Origin: Ophioceras dolichostomum
Taxonomy: Eukaryota; Ascomycota; Sordariomycetes; Magnaporthales; Ophioceraceae
Assembly: GCA_003049485.1 (NCBI GenBank)
Contig: PYST01000553.1
Location: 1 to 17,107 of the forward strand
DNA length: 17,107 bases
Reading direction: 5' to 3'
Part shown: positions 1 through 10,482 of the stretch, one piece after another
Layout: every line of letters starts with the position of its first letter
How positions within the stretch are numbered: the first letter of the stretch is position 1
The notes under the pieces: model-generated
What the model saw: the letters and a program-made list of their open reading frames with translations, nothing else
The model's database searches: none
What the model was told of the DNA's origin: nothing
Position numbers and translations under genes: made by a program

Positions 1-386
1 CCCCAGGAGGGCGATTGGGAGTTCAAATTGGTGTTTGTTAAGGAAATAGGTGTGTTTTGGGGGGGATGTCAATGGGTGGCCGGTTTGTCTAGCAACGTGA
101 ACGAATGGAAAATCTAGATAGGTGGGAGAGATCGATTGATTTTATGGCCAGTTAGCCTAGGCCGTAGCATAGGCACGCGGCTGTGCCCGTAGTAGGTGAG
201 TCGCAAGTAGCTAGGTCCCTCTTGCGCTGTCACACAAATAGGATATTGTATAATCCTCTTATTTACCCCCTACTAGTCCTAAGCGGCTAGGTAGGTATAT
301 ACCCTGAGAGCGACACGCAAGCGGCCGCATTGCTAGAAGGCACAAGTCTCCTTATAACCGGCACGACTTGCAAAAAACAAGAAGAA
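1..386. other. Intergenic sequence at left edge
   Basis: I see no coding frame, tRNA or recognisable element here. The stretch has several CTAG-containing words (for example CCTAGG at 156-161) and an AT-richer patch around 240-300. It lies downstream of the minus-strand candidate gene ending at 556, so part of it could be 3' untranslated sequence. Confidence 0.5.
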
Positions 387-618
387 CCTTACCCTTTAGC
401 ATCCCCGTAACCCCCGGCCCTAACCCTTCCCCATCCAACGTCGCGACATGACCACCGACTCCTCAGCGAAGTGGCTGATGCCNCGCGACATGACCACCGA
501 CTCCTCAGCGAAGTGGCTGATGCCTTACCCTTTAGCATCCCCGTAACCCCCGGCCCTAACCCTTCCCCATCCAACGTCGCGACATGACCACCGACTCCTC
601 AGCGAAGTGGCTGATGCC
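387..618. repeat. 94-96 bp direct repeat interrupted by an assembly gap (N at 483)
   Basis: Positions 387-482 are repeated identically at 523-618 (offset 136). The piece 484-524 is a third, partial copy of the last 41 bases of the unit (442-482 and 578-618). A single N at 483 sits where the first copy ends. The order is full unit, N, truncated unit, full unit. This fits either a short tandem array that the assembler could not cross, or two overlapping contig ends placed side by side. Exact identity of all copies favours an artefact or a very recent duplication. The rightmost copy carries the stop codon and last codons of the minus-strand candidate gene, and the stop is repeated in the left copy at 420-422. 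Confidence 0.9.
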
Positions 619-896
619 CGTCGGCGCGCCCACATACCATCCATTATCCTCCTTCTTCTTCAACAGCTCCTCCACCCGACTCTTCAGGCCCTCAGGCCAG
701 TCATCGGTGTCGGCATCTGAGTCCTCCGGCGGTGAGGGGTTTCTCGCGGCACATCTACATCGGGCCGGGAAACCAACCAGTGCAGGAGCGGCGACTGATG
801 AGATGATGAGGTCGTGCGGACTTCTACCACTTACATACCTGGAAACACCGATTCTTTACGCTCCGCGTCCCACCAGAAGAAGAGCTTGTCCGCCAT
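556..896 (-). CDS. Unrecognised protein, 3' exons only (5' end unresolved, possibly a pseudogene)
   Basis: Two minus-strand segments join well: 835-896, opening with MADKLFFWWDAERKESVFPG, and 556-754, ending in SHFAEESVVMSRRWMGKG and a TAG stop. The implied 80-bp intron (755-834) has a consensus GTAAGT donor and a TAG acceptor, and the phase closes. The joined product from the Met at 896 is 86 residues: an aromatic start, an acidic middle (EDSDADTDDWPEG), then a Lys/Glu-rich helix-like stretch. I do not recognise the family. The frame stays open upstream of 896 (VATLAC before the Met), so this is probably the C-terminus of a longer protein. Upstream coding-like peptides lie in alternating frames (see findings), which suggests a frame-damaged gene or sequencing indels. 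The stop lies inside the duplicated unit next to the gap. Confidence 0.35.
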
Positions 897-2129
897 GCAG
901 GCCAGCGTGGCCACAGGTAAGTCAGTCGTGCAGCGCGAGACCGAGCATTCGGGTCTTCGATGCGTGCACCTTCTGGTACGCCGACTCGTTGTCTCGGGAC
1001 CCACTTCTCGCGCGCGAGGCCGGCGAGCTCGAGCGGCGTGAGCTGGGGTCAGGTCTTCCGGACTCGGGTCGGGCAAGTTCTGCAGCCACGTCTGTTTCCA
1101 GGGGTAAACATGATCAGAGACATGCGGTCAATGGTAATCATCCAGCGGAGCTTCAAGAAGTTGCGGGAGGGGTACGAATACAATGAAAGTAACCCAGAAC
1201 AGAAGGTGGAAGAGCAAGCAAACCCGCTTAGGGGCCCTTGCCGGGTTTTGGAGATCTCGCCTATTTGGGGGTCGTGTGATCCTTTTCAGATCGCTGGACA
1301 ATGACTTACAAATCCATTCGCCACTCCCATCGTTTCAAAAACTTGAAAGGAAAAACAGGACCTGTTGAGATTATCTACGATGCCCATCCGGCACCACAGC
1401 TACCACGCTGCGGTTTACAAAGCAGGCGGTCGGGCGATGGAGACGGGTTGAGACGGTATAGAACGGACCGATGGATGTAAACCCCCTTATGGTCAGCATT
1501 TTGGCCAGATTAAGTCACGGCGTCAAATCCAAATGCGATGATTTACCAAGGCACACTCCACTACACGGAGTTTTGCGGCCCTCACCCAGCGTTCGAGAAC
1601 ACAAGGGATGGGAGGGAGTAAAGGAGAAGCGCGATTCAGTTGAAGCAGAGAACCTCGACACCTAGACAGTTGCACAGACCAGGAAGAACGGCGGCGCCGA
1701 AGATAAGTGAGTATACCGAGCTTGGCCAGCGGCCGTTGCAATCGGCGAGGCCACTCGCCCGTCACTCATACAGAAGACAATAAATGTATACGGAAAACGC
1801 ATTTAGAATTCTACGTAGGTATGCTTCCTCTTGTGATTTCGTGCTGTGAAACCCCGAAAGCAGGACTAGACTGGTACGCTAGGGGCATCAAGACAGGAAA
1901 GAGAATCGATGCAAATGCAGTCGACGTGTCCGAGAAGAGGAGGAAGGAACCCCAAGTCTCCCAGCGAGTCCACCAGAAATAAAGCCAAGGCAGAAGCAGA
2001 ATCAGGCAGGCAGGCAAGACCCCTGCTTAACACCAATGTGCACCACCTGCACAGGACGAGATCCAAGTCCGATCCAACAGTGAACAACATCCGCTCAACT
2101 CTGCTCCACTATTCCAGAACAGCAGAATC
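897..2129. other. Region with possible gene remnants, then downstream flank of the GH55 gene
   Basis: Positions 897-1330 hold the possible upstream parts of the minus-strand candidate gene, including an ATG at 1330 with a GTAAGT donor seven codons later (intron start at 1309), but no continuous model works. From about 1331 to 2129 I see no convincing gene. The open frames on both strands are short and of low-complexity composition. The right end is the 3' flank of the minus-strand glucanase gene, whose stop is at 2130-2132. I saw no tRNA. Confidence 0.45.
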
Positions 2130-5100
2130 TTAGTCCTCATCACAATCACCATCATCACCATCACGCTGATCACCACCATGGTCCGCCCCATCGCCACCGC
2201 CGCCGCCACTCCCCCCAGACATCGCGCTAGGACCGGTGTTGGGAGCCTGGCTCTGAACCAGGCCCTCGACCTGGCCAGTCGTCTGCTGCGGCTGGTCCAG
2301 CGGCGTGGCGAAAGCCGCCGCCGTCTGCGCCCCCGCCTCAGTAGCAGCCGGAGCATCAGCGCCACCCCTCCTCGTTGTGCTGCTGTCAGTGCCACTGTTG
2401 TTCGCGCTGCCGCTGGGGCCAAGAGAGTCAGCAGACGTGATATCAGAAGACGTAATAGAAGACGAATACGCAGGAGGGGAGGAAAGGGCAGTGGGCAGAG
2501 ATGTAGATGCGGGCGCCACTTCCTCGCTGGGCTTGTATACAGCCGTCTGCCAGCTGACAAAGACGGTCTCCATGGCCGGAACGAGAGTCATGGTCGTGTC
2601 GGGATGGCTCTGGAGCTCCGGTGGGATAGAGGTCATCATGGCCATCGGGTCGGCGACCGTGACGGTGCTCACCCTGAGATAGGGCTCGCACGTCTGAGTG
2701 ACCGTGACCGTTTTGAATTGGATTTCGGGTGGGGCAAGAATGTGGCCGGGGTGCGGCGGCTCGGCGACAGCATCGGCGGCTCCAGCGCCAGAGAAGTCGT
2801 CTCGTGCTTGAGCTGCTTTTTCTGCCGCTACTCCTGTATAAACAAACAAGCAAGCAATGAAGTCAGACAGGGCCAACCGGCGGAAGTGCTACAGGTAGCT
2901 GAGGGGAAAAGCAAAAGATGGAGCAGTTATATGGAGGACTCACCAAAGCCGTTGCACCTATCCGCGATCCTCGGAGCCCGTCCGCAAAGCTGCTTCCAGT
3001 CCCCAAAGCATACGTACCCGGCCTCGCCGTCCGTGGCAGCAAATCCCATGGAGCCCGCGAGCGACTGTCCAGGTCTGGTGCCCGGGAACGCCCCATCTCC
3101 ACCGCGCGCCGCCACCGACAGTTTGGGCTTGGGCTTCCTACCACGAGCGTCCGCAAACCCGTCAGCGGCCTCGAAATCGTCCTCGGTATCTCCGGAGGCG
3201 CCATAGTCTCCGTCGGAGCCGGAACCGGAACTGTTGTCGTCGTCTGTCGCAGTGACGTTCCCCTGCTTCCAGAACTTGAACATGGCCACCGTGTCCGTGA
3301 ACCCGGCCTTATTGTTCCCCCAGTACGCGACGTCCGTGCCCTCCCGGTTGATCATGCTCACGACGCCGACGGTGTTGAGGTTGAACAGCGACACGTCCAT
3401 CACTTGAACGTCATAGTCGTCGTCGCGCTCCCCCATCTTCGCCGCGGCTTCTTCACCCTCGATGTAAAAGATGCGGGCCTGGCACTTGCCCATCTGCCCG
3501 TCGCGCGTCTGTCTGAACCCTTCCTGGGCGCAGGCGTTGGTCCAGTTGTTGAAGAACGAGTACAGGCCCGCGCCGTAGATCACCACGTCCCTGCTGGCGA
3601 GGATCCGGAGGCCCCAGCCCATCTCACAGGGCGGCTTTCCGGGAAGGTTTGCGTAGGTGAGCGAGGGCTCCTTCTCCTTCGTAGATGCCTCGTTTCCATC
3701 TCCACCGCCTCCCGAGTTCATGGTGCGGCAGTCTTGCTGGAAGTCTGGATCGCGAATGGTCTCGTTCCGCTCGATGAATGGGAAGGGGGCCGGTGGGTTG
3801 GGCTGGTGGTATGCGCTCTCGGTCTGGATCTGGCCTATCCACATGTTCCTGGTGTTGAGCAGTTGGTATTGGTACAGCACGAAGTGCTCCGAAGCGGTGC
3901 CGACGAGCCAGATGCGTCCGCGCTCAGATTCTACCAGCAGGCCACGGCCGGCGAAGACGGCGATCTGGGTGTTGAAGTTATCCTCGATATCGTGACTGGA
4001 AAGACGTCAGCAACCTTCCGGGAAACCGGAAGCCGAGGAGAAGGTCGTTATTGGGCGTACTCACTCTGCAACCCAGAACCAGGCGTTCTCGAGGTAGAGG
4101 CCAGTAGCAGACTTGGTGATATGGCAAGCCATGTATGCCGCAATGCACTTGGGGTTGATGTAGTGAAGCTTGTTGGGAGTCTTGGGGCACTGCACGACCT
4201 GCAGCTGACTCCCGGCGAATCCGCCAATCCTAACGATAAGTGTCAGCTTGCGGCATGCCTCAACAGCATTGCGTTGAATTTCAGGGGCATCATACCGAGT
4301 GTGCACATCCCACATTCCCGACGGCTGAGTGCCGTTCGGGCTTAGCTTGCATTTACTGCTAGTGTCCGTAGCGAGATTGTATTCAATTAGAACTGCGCCG
4401 GCCATCGCGCCCTGCGTCGAAACCAGGGTCTCGGACCACTCGAGGTAGCCCTTGTCGCCAGGATTGCCCACCCTGACTACGGGGTATGGTTTGTTGATAT
4501 CCGAGAACTTGTCGCCGGCGGCCATGATGATCGAAGCCAATGCCTCACCGACCACGCGCAGATTGGGTGGGAAGAACACTAAGTAGGTACAGCGCCAAGT
4601 CAGCGTATTCCAGCGAGAAAAGCAAGACAACTATGACTGCAGTGGGAGGCAGCAATACCAGTATCCGTGACTTTGTACTGGCCAGCGTCAAGGTAGGCAA
4701 TGGCACCATTGTCAAACTTCTCGGAAGCATCCTTGAACAGCTTATTGAGCGCATCGGTGTCGTCTGTGACGCTGTCACCCTTCGCGCCGTAGTCTCGGGC
4801 GGAAAGGAAGGCGCTGGCCGGTGTAGTCTCGTACTGAGGCTATGAGTGGGAGCAGATGTCAGCTAGTGAGATGCATACGGACGGAGGTTTCGTGGAGGGG
4901 CATTAAAAGCAGCGCAGGAAGACGGTGCTGGCGCGACATACCTTGGACCGTTCATAGTACTTGCCGTCCATCATAAGCGCAGGCGGCGTGGGGAAGTACG
5001 ACGAGTCGGAGGCTTGATAGACGTGTGGGCCGTATGGAGCATACAAGTGTCCCTTTTATCCAGTTAGCACAGCCAGAGAGCAAAGCGGAAGCCTGCGGAG

Positions 5101-6362
5101 TCCGGAGATCAAAGGAGCTTACATGTCCAAAGCCTTTCTTCGTGATCGAGTTCGTCGGAACACCCTCGATCACCGTGCCTTTCGGACCCTTCAGAATGGT
5201 GTTGACATTCTGAAATTTGGTATTATCGATGATGAGCGACCCGGCTCCCGGTTTTGGGCTGCTGGCGGGATCCCGACCCGTGATAATTGCAAGATCCACG
5301 TTGTTGAACTCAGAGTCAAGGAGCGTGACGGACCCAACAGACCAGTCGGACATGTTGATTCCCGTCTTGCAGTTGTTGATCGAAATCGACTTGTACGTCC
5401 AGCCCCAGTCCCAGATCTGGAGGATAGCTGTCTGGCATCCGTGGAAAGCGAGGTTGCGCGCCGTGTACTGCTGGTTTCCGAGCTGGGCGCCGTACTCGCC
5501 TCCCCAGAACTCCAGGTCGACCAGTAGGCCTCCGCTGCCCTCTTCCATGAATATGCCCGTTTGGCGTCGCGCCGGGTCGCTGGCCATGACGAAGGCAACG
5601 TTCTGGATCGAGGTCGCCTGGGCCGCAGGCCAGTGGATGCAGGCGAGTGGTCGGACAGCATCGCGAGTGTCGATCACGAAGTTGCGGATCTGGCGGAAGA
5701 AGTTGTTCGTCGACATGTACTTGAGTCTGCCGTTAACGTATGGGTTCGTCTCTATGACTCCGTTGGTTGCTTCTTTGAAATCCTTCGAGGCCTTGATGAT
5801 CGGACGGGACGTTGGGTCGCCGATCAACTGGGTGTAGTAGTAGGAGATGATCGATGAGGAAACGAGATAGGTGCTATATTTTACGTACATGGTTAGAAAC
5901 GAGTGCGGCCATCTTCCCGATCGACCATGTAGAGACCAATCAGGCATATCATTGCCGAGGAGTATTGACAATGGGAAATTGGGCTCTGCACATACCCTTT
6001 CGGAAAGTAGACGACTGCAGGAGAGATGGTGGAGCCCTGACAGGTCGTCGCGCCGCCACATCGATTGCTCCAGGCAATGGCGGAGTTGATGGCGAGCGTG
6101 TCGTCCGCGACTGCGGACCAAGTTGACGTAGAGTATTAGGAAGCTGATCATACCATGCACTGCCGAACTATTGGGTTGGATGATCCTGATACGTACCTCC
6201 ATCGCCCGCTGCGCCAAAGTCCTTTACGCTGCGGAAAACGGGGTAGTTCTCGTCCGGGTGGAAAGGAGAGATGCCTTGATGGTGGATCTCCTCCATCCAG
6301 TACTTCGCGCTCACCTGGGTGACCAACGCCACCAGGACGAGGGTGAAGACCTGGAAACGCAT
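2130..6362 (-). CDS. Secreted GH55 beta-1,3-glucanase with long C-terminal tail
   Basis: Nine exons (minus): 6362-6197, 6110-5996, 5873-5123, 5052-4942, 4839-4659, 4578-4296, 4229-4065, 3995-2944, 2833-2130. All introns are GT-AG, 66-122 bp, and phases close to 1175 residues. The Met at 6362 opens a signal peptide (hydrophobic core, VSA before KYW at residue 20). Two pectate-lyase-3-type repeats define family GH55: VKDFGAAGDGVADDT near residue 46 and ARDYGAKGDSVTDDT near 395, one per tandem beta-helix. Also seen are TYLVSSSIISYYYTQLIGDP, VGTASEHFVLYQYQ and GQIQTESAYHQP; Glu650 in the last is my guess for the general acid. GH55 enzymes hydrolyse beta-1,3-glucan (laminarin, fungal wall glucan) outside the cell, usually releasing glucose. 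The core ends near residue 835. The remaining 340 residues, rich in Ser, Gly, Asp and Thr, are unusual for a family normally of about 750-950 residues. Last-intron placement is the least certain. Confidence 0.93.
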
Positions 6363-7437
6363 GGTGGTCGTCGCCAAGATCTAGGTCACGATCGAGGAAG
6401 AGGCGCGGAGAGGAAGGAAATAGAGCAGTATCGATGAATTTTATCGATGTTTCGGATAGTGGATTAAAGCCCAAAAAGAATTGGTAATTATTCAGGATTG
6501 AGAATTGTGTGTTGAGATAGGTGGTGAGGAGAGTCAACTGCAGGGAACAGATGCGAGAATGAATGGTAAATGCTTGAGCTGAGGGTGGCAACGAGCGATT
6601 TGGTCGGGTTCTGTATGGGACAGTTGTTTGTTGAGGTATCTGAGGTAAACAGACCTGGACCCGAACGCGTTTCCGCGCCAGATTTGGTGATGGCGCTGGT
6701 TGCCGGGTGGTGCTCCTTCCCTCGGTCGTGACTGCCTCGAGACTTACGCACACCCGGCGGACGAAACCTTCCGAAAGACGGGATCATCCGATCTTCCAAA
6801 GAGTTCCTTCGCCTCTAACAAACATCAGTGACGAGGTGGTCAGAGAAGCCTCACGGGGTAAGAGCACGAGGTAGAGTTAGGCAGAACCAGCACCCATAGT
6901 GCAGCATAGAGCAAGCAGCCAGCCTTAGGCGCCCATTTTAGCGAGAATTTACTTATAATTTGAAGCACCCACAAACGTCATGCTAAGTTCCCTCACAACT
7001 ACAAGGATGCTAAGTAGACGCGAGGCACTGCTCCCACAAACCGAAAGAGGGAACGCCGAGTGTATTACACAACAGCAACCTCCCAGTCGAGAAGTCCCGT
7101 GATCCTGAAAAGGCTGAACGCTACTGAGAGGGAGAGCAGGTTGATGCGGAATGCATTCAACTAAGGATTCAACTGACGGTAGTTGCGGAAAGAAGAACTC
7201 TGTTTCCTCCGCCACAACGCCTATTGTCGCTCCCCTTTGTTTTCCGTCCGCAAGCGTCCATGAAAAAGAACATCTAAGGAAGAAGCAGACACACAAGGCG
7301 AATGAGAAAAAATGAAAGACCGCCCAACCAAATATCTCCCCAAATTCATTCAATTCTTCTATCCCAAGTTTCTGCAACCAAACGGAGCCCGCCCGAACAC
7401 ACCACCAAAGAAAAACGTTCAGTGAAGACCGGGCATC
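6363..7437. promoter_or_regulatory. Intergenic region between divergent GH55 and 7438 genes
   Basis: The two flanking genes read away from each other, so this 1075-bp stretch should hold both promoters and 5' leaders. On the minus strand an AT-rich word (GATAAAAT, about 6440-6447) lies roughly 80 bases upstream of the glucanase ATG, between two ATCGAT palindromes (about 6432-6451). It could serve as a weak TATA element. A single match to the CreA/Mig1 consensus SYGGRG (GCGGAG, 6405-6410) is present but expected by chance. No coding sequence was recognised. Confidence 0.5.
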
Positions 7438-8280
7438 ATGAATGTGAACATCAGATCAATACGATCAGGAGACCCAGTCCAATGGATGCTCCGCCCAAAC
7501 CTCTTCCTCCCCCCAGACGGCGCCGAGGCGTCGTCCTCGGACCCATGGTGGACAGCTGGAGAAGAACACCTCCGCCGCATCCGCCGCTCCCGCGCCCCTT
7601 CGCCCGAGGACTTCAGCCGGACAGCCCTCGAGCAGCGGCTCTACCCCGACACCGTCTACCCACATCCTTCCCTCGCCCTTGCGCTAGCCACCCCGCCCAC
7701 CGCGGCACCGGCACCCGTGGCCCCAGCAGAAGAAGAAGGCGCCACCGCCGCCACCGACTTCAGCAGCAACAAGTCGCCAGCGCCACCACCGGCGCCGGCG
7801 GCAGCGGCAGCGGCCGCGGGCGGGGCAAGCGTAAACGGCAACGAGAATCCACAAAACTCAGTACCCCAACAGCCCTCATCGTCATCACAACCCCAAAACC
7901 CGCCACCGTCACCCTCAACCCAGCAACGACAACGCGAAAGAGAAAGAGCAAGAGAAAGAGCAAGAGCAAGAGAACGAGAATGGGACGCCTGGTGGCGTCC
8001 CCCCAGACTCCGCCACCTCCGCCACACCCCCAAACTGAACACCTCGGCGCCGGGCTGGAGGAAGCTGCCAGAGCGCGGCTGGCTCGTCTCCGCCGAGCGG
8101 CCGAAGCCACCTCCGCGGCAGCTCCGCGTCTGGCACATGCCACCGTGGACGGAGCCCATCACGTTCGCGCTGCGGACCGTCTGGGACGAGTTCAGGGGCG
8201 GCGCTGCGCGGTGGTGGCGGAAGCTGCGGTGGATGCGCGGGCAGAGGGAGAGGAAGCGGTGGGTTTTGGTTTGGAGGTGA
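7438..8280 (+). CDS. Unrecognised 280-residue protein with charged and Trp/Arg-rich regions
   Basis: Single open frame, Met at 7438 to TGA at 8278-8280, without an obvious intron. The first 90 residues look folded (VQWMLRPNLFLPPDG, then SPEDFSRTALEQRLYPDTVYPHPS). Residues about 90-160 are Ala/Pro/Ser/Gln low complexity. Residues about 162-183 are an Arg/Glu/Ala run encoded by a purine-rich tract (about 7921-7980), likely helical and charged. The last 100 residues hold 13 Trp and many Arg and Pro (for example GGAARWWRKLRWMRG). I see no signal peptide or catalytic motif and do not recognise the family. I prefer this frame to an overlapping plus-strand frame (7302-8318) because its ends have a balanced composition with hydrophobic residues, whereas the other is mostly Arg/Pro/Thr. 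It is divergent from GH55 and convergent with the Nudix gene, 276 bp away. Confidence 0.6.
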   Translation: MNVNIRSIRSGDPVQWMLRPNLFLPPDGAEASSSDPWWTAGEEHLRRIRRSRAPSPEDFSRTALEQRLYPDTVYPHPSLALALATPPTAAPAPVAPAEEEGATAATDFSSNKSPAPPPAPAAAAAAAGGASVNGNENPQNSVPQQPSSSSQPQNPPPSPSTQQRQRERERARERARAREREWDAWWRPPRLRHLRHTPKLNTSAPGWRKLPERGWLVSAERPKPPPRQLRVWHMPPWTEPITFALRTVWDEFRGGAARWWRKLRWMRGQRERKRWVLVWR

Positions 8281-8556
8281 GGGAGAGGAAGGGAGGGGGG
8301 TCGGGTGGTGTAGGGTAAGGTGTTGTGGCGGGCAGGGTAGGGTGTTGAACGGGGTATGGTGCTGGTGCGTACTGTGGAATGTTGTGTGTGGATGCCATCT
8401 ATTAACCGAGCCGAATGCGGCAGGATTTTCTTTCAGCTTGATCTTCTCTCATTGTCTGCTTTCGATGTATTTCCCTCCCTTTAGCAAAGTCTATACATGC
8501 CTTTATTTTGTTCGTTCTGCAAAAATTTTCGTTTTCCATCAAAGAAAGGCCTGCAA

Positions 8557-9767
8557 TCACGGGCCAAACCCGAAGGTCTTCGCCAGCTCGATCCCCTCCG
8601 CCAGTGTTCCCACCCTCGCATCGATCGCACAGCCCTCCTCCTCCAGCCTCTTGCACTCAGCCCACAGGTTCGACAGCGGCACGTGGAAGACCTCGATGAA
8701 CTCGCTCTCCTCCAGCTGCGGCTTGGGGTTCTGGTTCTCGGGCAGCGACATGTCGATCGTGACGTGCACCATGCGGAGGTTGGTGTTGCAGAAGCCGGGA
8801 TCTATTTTGATGTGTTACACCACAACGATTGTTGGTTGATGATGATGATGAGCTAGGGCGTTCAGGGTAGGAAAGCAAATTCGGCCTGCGTAATCATGAT
8901 AGGAGGCGACAGTGAAGCTGGCGAGAGGTAGATGGGAAGAAAATAGCGAATCGAGAACACACCATTGAACATGACAGGCGACGTCACCGACGCCACTCCC
9001 ACATAGCCCGTTTCCTCCTTCAGCTCACGCACCGCGCACTGCTCGGGCGTCTCGCCCGCGTCGATCAGGCCGGCTGGTACCTCGATGGTGACCTTGTTGA
9101 CTGGCGGCCGCCATTGCTTCTGCAGGATCATCTCGGGGCCTAGCAACGACAAGAGCTTTCATCATCAGCGATCGTTCCGTTTCTCCATGCGTGTGTATAC
9201 GTGGCCTGCCTGTGGTGCATGGTGCTGTGTTTTCTGCCACAACGCCTGCCTCCATGCGCTACAAGATAGCGTATGACACTCTACGATAGGCCTGCAGGGA
9301 AAACACGATCATTTGATCGCACTACATGCCCCGTCTACGGTTGAAATGATGCTGAATACCAGCAAAGCCTCGGCTCAGGCAGCAAAGAGATAATTGACTG
9401 ACCGGTTGGCTTGTCCAGAATAGCCACGATGCCAACCCCGTCGATGTCGCTGTCCTTGGGGCGAGTCCGTCTCTCGGCAGCCTCCCATGTCCGTTGGACG
9501 CCGTTGGGGTCTTCATAGTTGATCCTTTCCCACAGGTTGATTTGTTCAAGCAAGTCAGCGAATATTCTATTCCAACCCGGGAGTTGTCATTGAGTGGTTT
9601 GAACCTGACGTACTTGACCAGCCTCGTCCACCTCGCCTCGCTTTCGGGCTAATGTGCTAGTTGTATCAGCACTTTCCCATGATCATCAGTTCCCCATAGA
9701 GATGCAAGCATGTGTTGCAGCTGCGTACCAGTGGACCAGTGGAGAGAACCTTCCCAGATGAAGACAT
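8557..9767 (-). CDS. YSA1: ADP-ribose pyrophosphatase (Nudix hydrolase, YSA1-like)
   Basis: Five exons on the minus strand: 9767-9729, 9648-9614, 9524-9403, 9139-8963 and 8801-8557, giving 205 residues with closed phases. Introns are 80, 89, 263 and 161 bp, all GT-AG. The start MSSSGKVLST at 9767 and the small second exon (PESEARWTRLVK) fit the family N-terminus. A complete Nudix box lies at residues 89-111 (G89, E95, then RELKEETG at 103-110), with metal-binding glutamates E104, E107 and E108. Flanking motifs LQKQWRPPVNKVTIEVPAG and SPVMFNDPGFCNTNLRMVHV are typical of the ADP-ribose-cleaving subgroup. The enzyme hydrolyses ADP-ribose and related ADP-sugars to AMP and ribose 5-phosphate, limiting free ADP-ribose from NAD turnover. 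Length matches the family (about 200-230). Substrate is inferred from subgroup resemblance. Confidence 0.93.
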
Positions 9768-10482
9768 GACTGCCTAGGTAAAATACCCTCACGATAGCTC
9801 TAGTTTGCGCGCGTCAATGACTGTTTTTGGCGATCAGAACTCTGTCGATCATTGGTGTTAACGATGGATGGAAGGTAGTCGAGTTGAGGCTCATAGCGGG
9901 GTGGAAGCTGCCGCCGGGGTGGGGCATACCCATGTGCGCCCAGTCCACTGTCTCCAACAGCGGTCAGCCGCCCGCGACCCGACCGCCTCCGCATTACACT
10001 GTTGAGATCGGACGCCTCTACATGTTCAGAAGCAAACTGCCGGTTCGGCCGTGAGAACTGACAGGCCCAAATGGTTTCTAGGCCGGTCGTAATTTCGTAA
10101 GCAGGAACCAGGCAAACACCATTATCACGCATCACACGCGGGCCACAAGGAGTCCGCTCCCGAGAAATTGGAGTAAAACCATGGTTGCAAGTCCGACGGA
10201 CCATACATATTGATACATCTCAACACTCTTTATACACGTATTGTACTCCGCCCAAATGCCATCATTTGTACAAAGGAGCAGGGCGATTAGCAGGACATGG
10301 TTCTAGTCCGGGCTTGGGATAGGTTCCCGTACGGCGCACGCCGCGCCCTCCAGCAGAGATCTCCCAAGGTTTCTTGCCCAGTTCGACCCCGGCCCCTGCC
10401 CCTGCCACCCAGCAGCATTGGCTGATCCTTCCTTCACACCAGCGCGCGAGCGCGACCGTACTCGACACCCTCGCACATCACA
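9768..10482. other. Intergenic: 3' flank of MRPS16-like gene and promoter of the Nudix gene
   Basis: Both neighbours are on the minus strand, so this 715-bp gap holds the 3' end of the ribosomal-protein transcript and the upstream region of the Nudix gene. A 134-codon minus-strand open frame (9800-10204) spans much of it, but I recognise nothing in it and its composition does not look coding. CCTAGGTA occurs at 9773-9780, six bases upstream of the Nudix ATG. I saw no tRNA. Confidence 0.45.

Noticed and set aside
2178..3206. 342-codon plus-strand frame antisense to the glucanase tail
   Set aside because: Its product is Arg/Ser low complexity, mirroring the Ser/Gly/Asp tail on the other strand. 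It could instead hint that the tail is not coding, but the spliced minus frame is continuous and in phase.
2918..4345. 475-codon plus-strand open frame antisense to the glucanase gene
   Set aside because: It lies opposite conserved GH55 exons and crosses their introns. Long antisense frames are expected opposite GC-rich coding sequence, and the product shows no recognisable motif.
6405..6410. Possible CreA/Mig1 carbon-repression site upstream of the glucanase
   Set aside because: A single six-base degenerate match is expected by chance in 1 kb. Paired close sites would be needed.
7302..8318. 338-codon plus-strand frame overlapping the 7438 gene
   Set aside because: Its composition is almost entirely Arg, Pro, Thr and Lys, as expected from reading the GC-rich gene in another frame.
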